Origin: CAXBNB01 sp040151475
GTDB taxonomy: Bacteria > Bacteroidota > Bacteroidia > Cytophagales > Cyclobacteriaceae
Length of the DNA stretch: 64,000 nucleotides
Assembly: GCF_040151475.1 (NCBI RefSeq)
Contig: NZ_JBDKWG010000151.1
Location: 62,001-126,000, forward strand
Direction of reading: 5' to 3'
Shown here: positions 61,702-64,000 of the stretch, one piece after another
Layout: every line of letters begins with the position of its first letter
How positions within the stretch are numbered: position 1 is the stretch's first letter
The notes under the pieces: model-generated
What the model was told of the DNA's origin: nothing
Databases searched by the model: none
Seen by the model: only the letters and a program-made list of their open reading frames with translations
Made by a program: the position numbers and the translations under genes

Positions 61702-62760
61702 TCAACCAATAATTGCTCTAACTGATTTTATATATTTTGTTTCAGAATACTTCATCTTGGCATCATTTATATTCTTAAGTCTTGTCTCCTCTAACAAATC
61801 TTTATCCTCTATATATCTCAAAATAGCATCGGCTAAAGAAATAGCATTTCTAGGCTCAACAAGAATGCCATTGTCCAAACCTATTATTTCAGGCAGAGAG
61901 TCGATATTCGTCGTAATTATAGCATTCCCTGAGCGCATAGCTTCCAAAATAGTCAATGGAAATCCTTCTGAGTAAGATGGAAGAACGAAAATACTTGAAT
62001 CATTCAATAACTTCATTCTATCAATGGAATGTACATACCCCTTGAATTCAACCTTCATCGTAGGATTCTCTTTCAAAAAGCTCTGAACCAGTCTTTCAAT
62101 TTCTTTTTTACTCTTATACTTATCGCCCATATAGGTTCCCCCGACAATAAATCTTACATCCTTTTCCTTACCATGTATTATCCTACACGCCTCTAAAAAT
62201 TCCAGAATACCTTTGCTCTTCATTATGTTCGAAAAAAAGGTTATTGCTATATCATCATGCCCAATAAATTCAAATTCGTCAAAACTATCAGGATAGAAAT
62301 TTGGAACAATTACTTTGTTCATTTCATTAAAATGATCGAATTGCTTGACCATTGACTTAGTCAAAACTATTGATGTACTTACGGTTTGGTAGGCTTTATT
62401 TAACCAAGGTTTTAAAATCCCAGATCGTTCGTAGAACAGAAAAAAGTCAAATCCATGCAAATGATTTACAACTTTCTTTTTAAGAAACCCTGCAAATAGG
62501 AGCATCGGTATTTCTTTTAGAGCCCCTAGTCTACTTCGAGTACATGTGAAATATATAATTCTAATTCTTCTTCCTTTTACCCACAGATACCATAAACTAG
62601 CAACAATGGAATAAACTGTGTTAAAAAATCGCCACCCAAATCTGGTGGTATCTACCAGAAAATATTGATCGGTCGTATATGAGTCAACAACCGTTTTAAA
62701 TGCAAGGGATTGACCCGTCACCGGAGGAGAGTAAGGACCAAAAAAAAGTATTTTAACCAA
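61702..62760 (-). CDS. Glycosyltransferase family 4-like protein
   Basis: A 352-residue protein with GT-B architecture. N-terminal MVKILFFGPYSPPVTGQSLA; a central VNHLHGFDFFLFYE; C-terminal donor-binding motifs FVLPSYSEGFPLTILEAMRS, which holds the E(x7)E pattern of GT4 enzymes, and NAIITTNIDSLPEIIG. It would transfer a sugar from a nucleotide-sugar donor, probably for an exopolysaccharide or lipopolysaccharide. It is the first of three glycosyltransferase-type genes at the right edge of the window, so a surface-polysaccharide cluster probably continues beyond it. Confidence 0.9.
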   Translation of the reverse strand: MVKILFFGPYSPPVTGQSLAFKTVVDSYTTDQYFLVDTTRFGWRFFNTVYSIVASLWYLWVKGRRIRIIYFTCTRSRLGALKEIPMLLFAGFLKKKVVNHLHGFDFFLFYERSGILKPWLNKAYQTVSTSIVLTKSMVKQFDHFNEMNKVIVPNFYPDSFDEFEFIGHDDIAITFFSNIMKSKGILEFLEACRIIHGKEKDVRFIVGGTYMGDKYKSKKEIERLVQSFLKENPTMKVEFKGYVHSIDRMKLLNDSSIFVLPSYSEGFPLTILEAMRSGNAIITTNIDSLPEIIGLDNGILVEPRNAISLADAILRYIEDKDLLEETRLKNINDAKMKYSETKYIKSVRAIIG

Positions 62761-62849
62761 ATCCTATATATTTTTTCTAATACTAGTAAATTTAAAATCT
62801 AATCTTACTCAATTATAGATTACCTAACTCACAATTAAAAAGAATATTA

Positions 62850-63737
62850 ATGAACATCGTTTACTTGGCTTTTGGAAAAAGGTTCGAAATTCCACAGCAA
62901 GCTATATTTTCGATTTTAACCATACTTCCACACGTTTCAACAAATGACAGGATAATTGTTTTAACGGATAATCCTGAAAACTTCAACTTATTAAAAGGTA
63001 AGGTAGATATAGTCGCAATCGATGATGAACAAATTCAAAGTTGGACAGGCGAACAGGATTTTTTTTGGAGAGTGAAAATTAAAGCATTACAATTTATAGT
63101 TGAAAAATTCAACAATGCACCCATTCTATACCTGGATTCAGATACTTTTTTAATTGGTGATTTAAAAAAAATAAAATTAGAACTGCAAAATGGCAACAAC
63201 CTCATGCACCTCAACGAAGGTAAATTGTCCAAATCGCAAAAAAAAACAGAACAACGCACTTGGAAGAAACTAAAAGGAACCAGCCATGAGGGAATTACCA
63301 TCGATTCTGAAAAAGCCATGTGGAATGCCGGAGTGGTAGGAATATCGGAACGGGTTAAGGAAACATTAGATCTAGCCCTTAGTCTGTGTGATAGCATGCT
63401 AAAAACCAACCCAAAACACCCAAGTCTTTTGGAGCAATTTTCTTTTTCCATATCCCTGGGTGAACATGCCACATTACTACCAATAGAAGATTGTATTGGA
63501 CATTATTGGGGCAATAAAAATCAATGGAATGACTTAATCGGTTCGTTTTTTATAACATGTCACCTTAGTTGTAAATCCCTTAAAGAACAGATAGACTTTG
63601 TTCAAAACATGAAATTCGGTAGCATTCCTGTTCATGTCAAGACAACTGCTATCAGGATTAGATATGGCAAGCTGGTTAATCTGGTTTCTCAACTCTTACC
63701 CAAAGAAGAAAAAAAATATGTGATTCCAAATAATTAA
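62850..63737 (+). CDS. GT-A-type glycosyltransferase-like protein
   Basis: A 295-residue protein with a nucleotide-diphospho-sugar transferase pattern: MNIVYLAFGKRFEIPQQAIF at the start, DQIIVLTDNPENF-like strand and loop, then the DxD motif in PILYLDSDTFLIGDL (about residue 95). Later MWNAGVVGISE, LLEQFSFSISLG and IGHYWGNKNQW are in the order seen in GT8-like folds. The acceptor and donor are unknown. It overlaps the convergent glycosyltransferase fragment at 63734 by 4 bases and is divergent from the GT4 gene at 62760. Confidence 0.7.
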   Translation: MNIVYLAFGKRFEIPQQAIFSILTILPHVSTNDRIIVLTDNPENFNLLKGKVDIVAIDDEQIQSWTGEQDFFWRVKIKALQFIVEKFNNAPILYLDSDTFLIGDLKKIKLELQNGNNLMHLNEGKLSKSQKKTEQRTWKKLKGTSHEGITIDSEKAMWNAGVVGISERVKETLDLALSLCDSMLKTNPKHPSLLEQFSFSISLGEHATLLPIEDCIGHYWGNKNQWNDLIGSFFITCHLSCKSLKEQIDFVQNMKFGSIPVHVKTTAIRIRYGKLVNLVSQLLPKEEKKYVIPNN

Positions 63738-64000
63738 AACACCTCATCAACCTTATCCTTACTTATATTTTGCACATAAGTTTCCACCTGGCGTTGGTTT
63801 TTTTTTATAATTTCAGATGTGCAATTACTGGATAATTTTTCATAGAGGGAAACATTCATCATTTTCTCTACTGCCATTCTGATGTCATCTTTTGAGGTAG
63901 CTTCAACCACAAGTGAATTTTTTTCATGAAAACAAAGGGTATCGACAATGCCACAAACAGAACTTACGATTACTGGTGTACCAAAATACAATGATTCTTC
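63734..64000 (-). CDS. Glycosyltransferase family 4-like protein, 5' end outside window
   Basis: The frame is open to the window edge, so only the C-terminal 88 residues are seen. They start EESLYFGTPVIVSSVCGIVD and continue with KNSLVVEATSKDDIRMAVEK, the donor-binding end of a GT4 enzyme. The TTG at 63991 is not a credible start because the conserved motif extends past it. It belongs with the glycosyltransferases just to its left in a probable surface-polysaccharide cluster. Confidence 0.8.
   Translation of the reverse strand, partial: EESLYFGTPVIVSSVCGIVDTLCFHEKNSLVVEATSKDDIRMAVEKMMNVSLYEKLSSNCTSEIIKKNQRQVETYVQNISKDKVDEVF

Noticed and set aside
1..64000. CRISPR arrays, tRNA or rRNA genes, intact insertion sequences and prophage
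   Set aside because: No regularly spaced repeat-spacer array, cloverleaf or transposase frame was seen; the only phased repeats are the three at 11228-11305.

Overview
The window looks like a chromosomal segment of a Bacteroidota bacterium, most likely a marine-type member of the Cytophagales. The base composition is AT-rich. It has a SusC/SusD pair with an ECF sigma factor and FecR anti-sigma factor, secreted proteins with type IX secretion (T9SS) C-terminal sorting domains, a promoter of the Bacteroidota TTG / TAnnTTTG type, and Lut-type lactate oxidation genes. It also carries a PSD1/DUF1501 pair of the kind common in Planctomycetes and some Cytophagales. There are no rRNA genes, tRNA genes, CRISPR arrays or intact insertion sequences.

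Layout. 0-3.1 kb: the 3' part of an ABCG-type transporter and a YdcF-like membrane protein. 3.1-5.3 kb (minus): housekeeping operon fmt-folA-SDR. 5.4-7.3 kb (minus): a type II restriction-modification pair with an intact methyltransferase and a nuclease gene broken by a one-base frameshift. 7.4-13.2 kb: a TonB-receptor-like beta-barrel, yidD, an LpxL-type acyltransferase, a SatD-DUF3307 operon whose promoter is covered by three 28-bp-phased inverted repeats, and a frameshifted SRPBCC gene. 13.4-19.6 kb: DUF1501 and PSD1/cytochrome-c proteins (minus) divergent from a membrane-anchored winged-helix-like regulator.

19.6-46.7 kb, all on the minus strand, is a large polysaccharide-utilisation-type locus. 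In transcription order it holds ECF sigma, FecR, SusC, SusD, a terminator, a DUF1338 enzyme, a lyase-fold lipoprotein, a large T9SS protein with duplicated modules, a secreted esterase, an unassigned TIM-barrel-like protein, two DUF5060 glycosidase-like proteins, a transglutaminase-like membrane protein, a beta-helix protein and an FG-GAP/UnbV protein. None of the likely catalytic proteins can be given a substrate from sequence alone.

46.9-53.4 kb: lutA-lutB-lutC with an FAH-family hydrolase and an SDR dehydrogenase, which together fit the end of an oxidative 6-deoxysugar (L-fucose or L-rhamnose) pathway whose products are pyruvate and L-lactate. A divergent AraC regulator and a Gfo/Idh oxidoreductase follow. 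53.5-64 kb: a small MscS channel, a 157-bp element with 21-bp terminal inverted repeats, a DEAD-box helicase, a lipoprotein, a second ABCG-type transporter paralogous to the one at the start of the window, galactokinase with a palindrome just upstream, and the edge of a glycosyltransferase cluster running off the end.

The most promising little-described unit is the SatD-DUF3307 operon. Its first protein reads like a nucleotidyl-cyclase-fold domain fused to a helix-turn-helix, it sits next to a membrane protein, and its promoter carries a triple operator.
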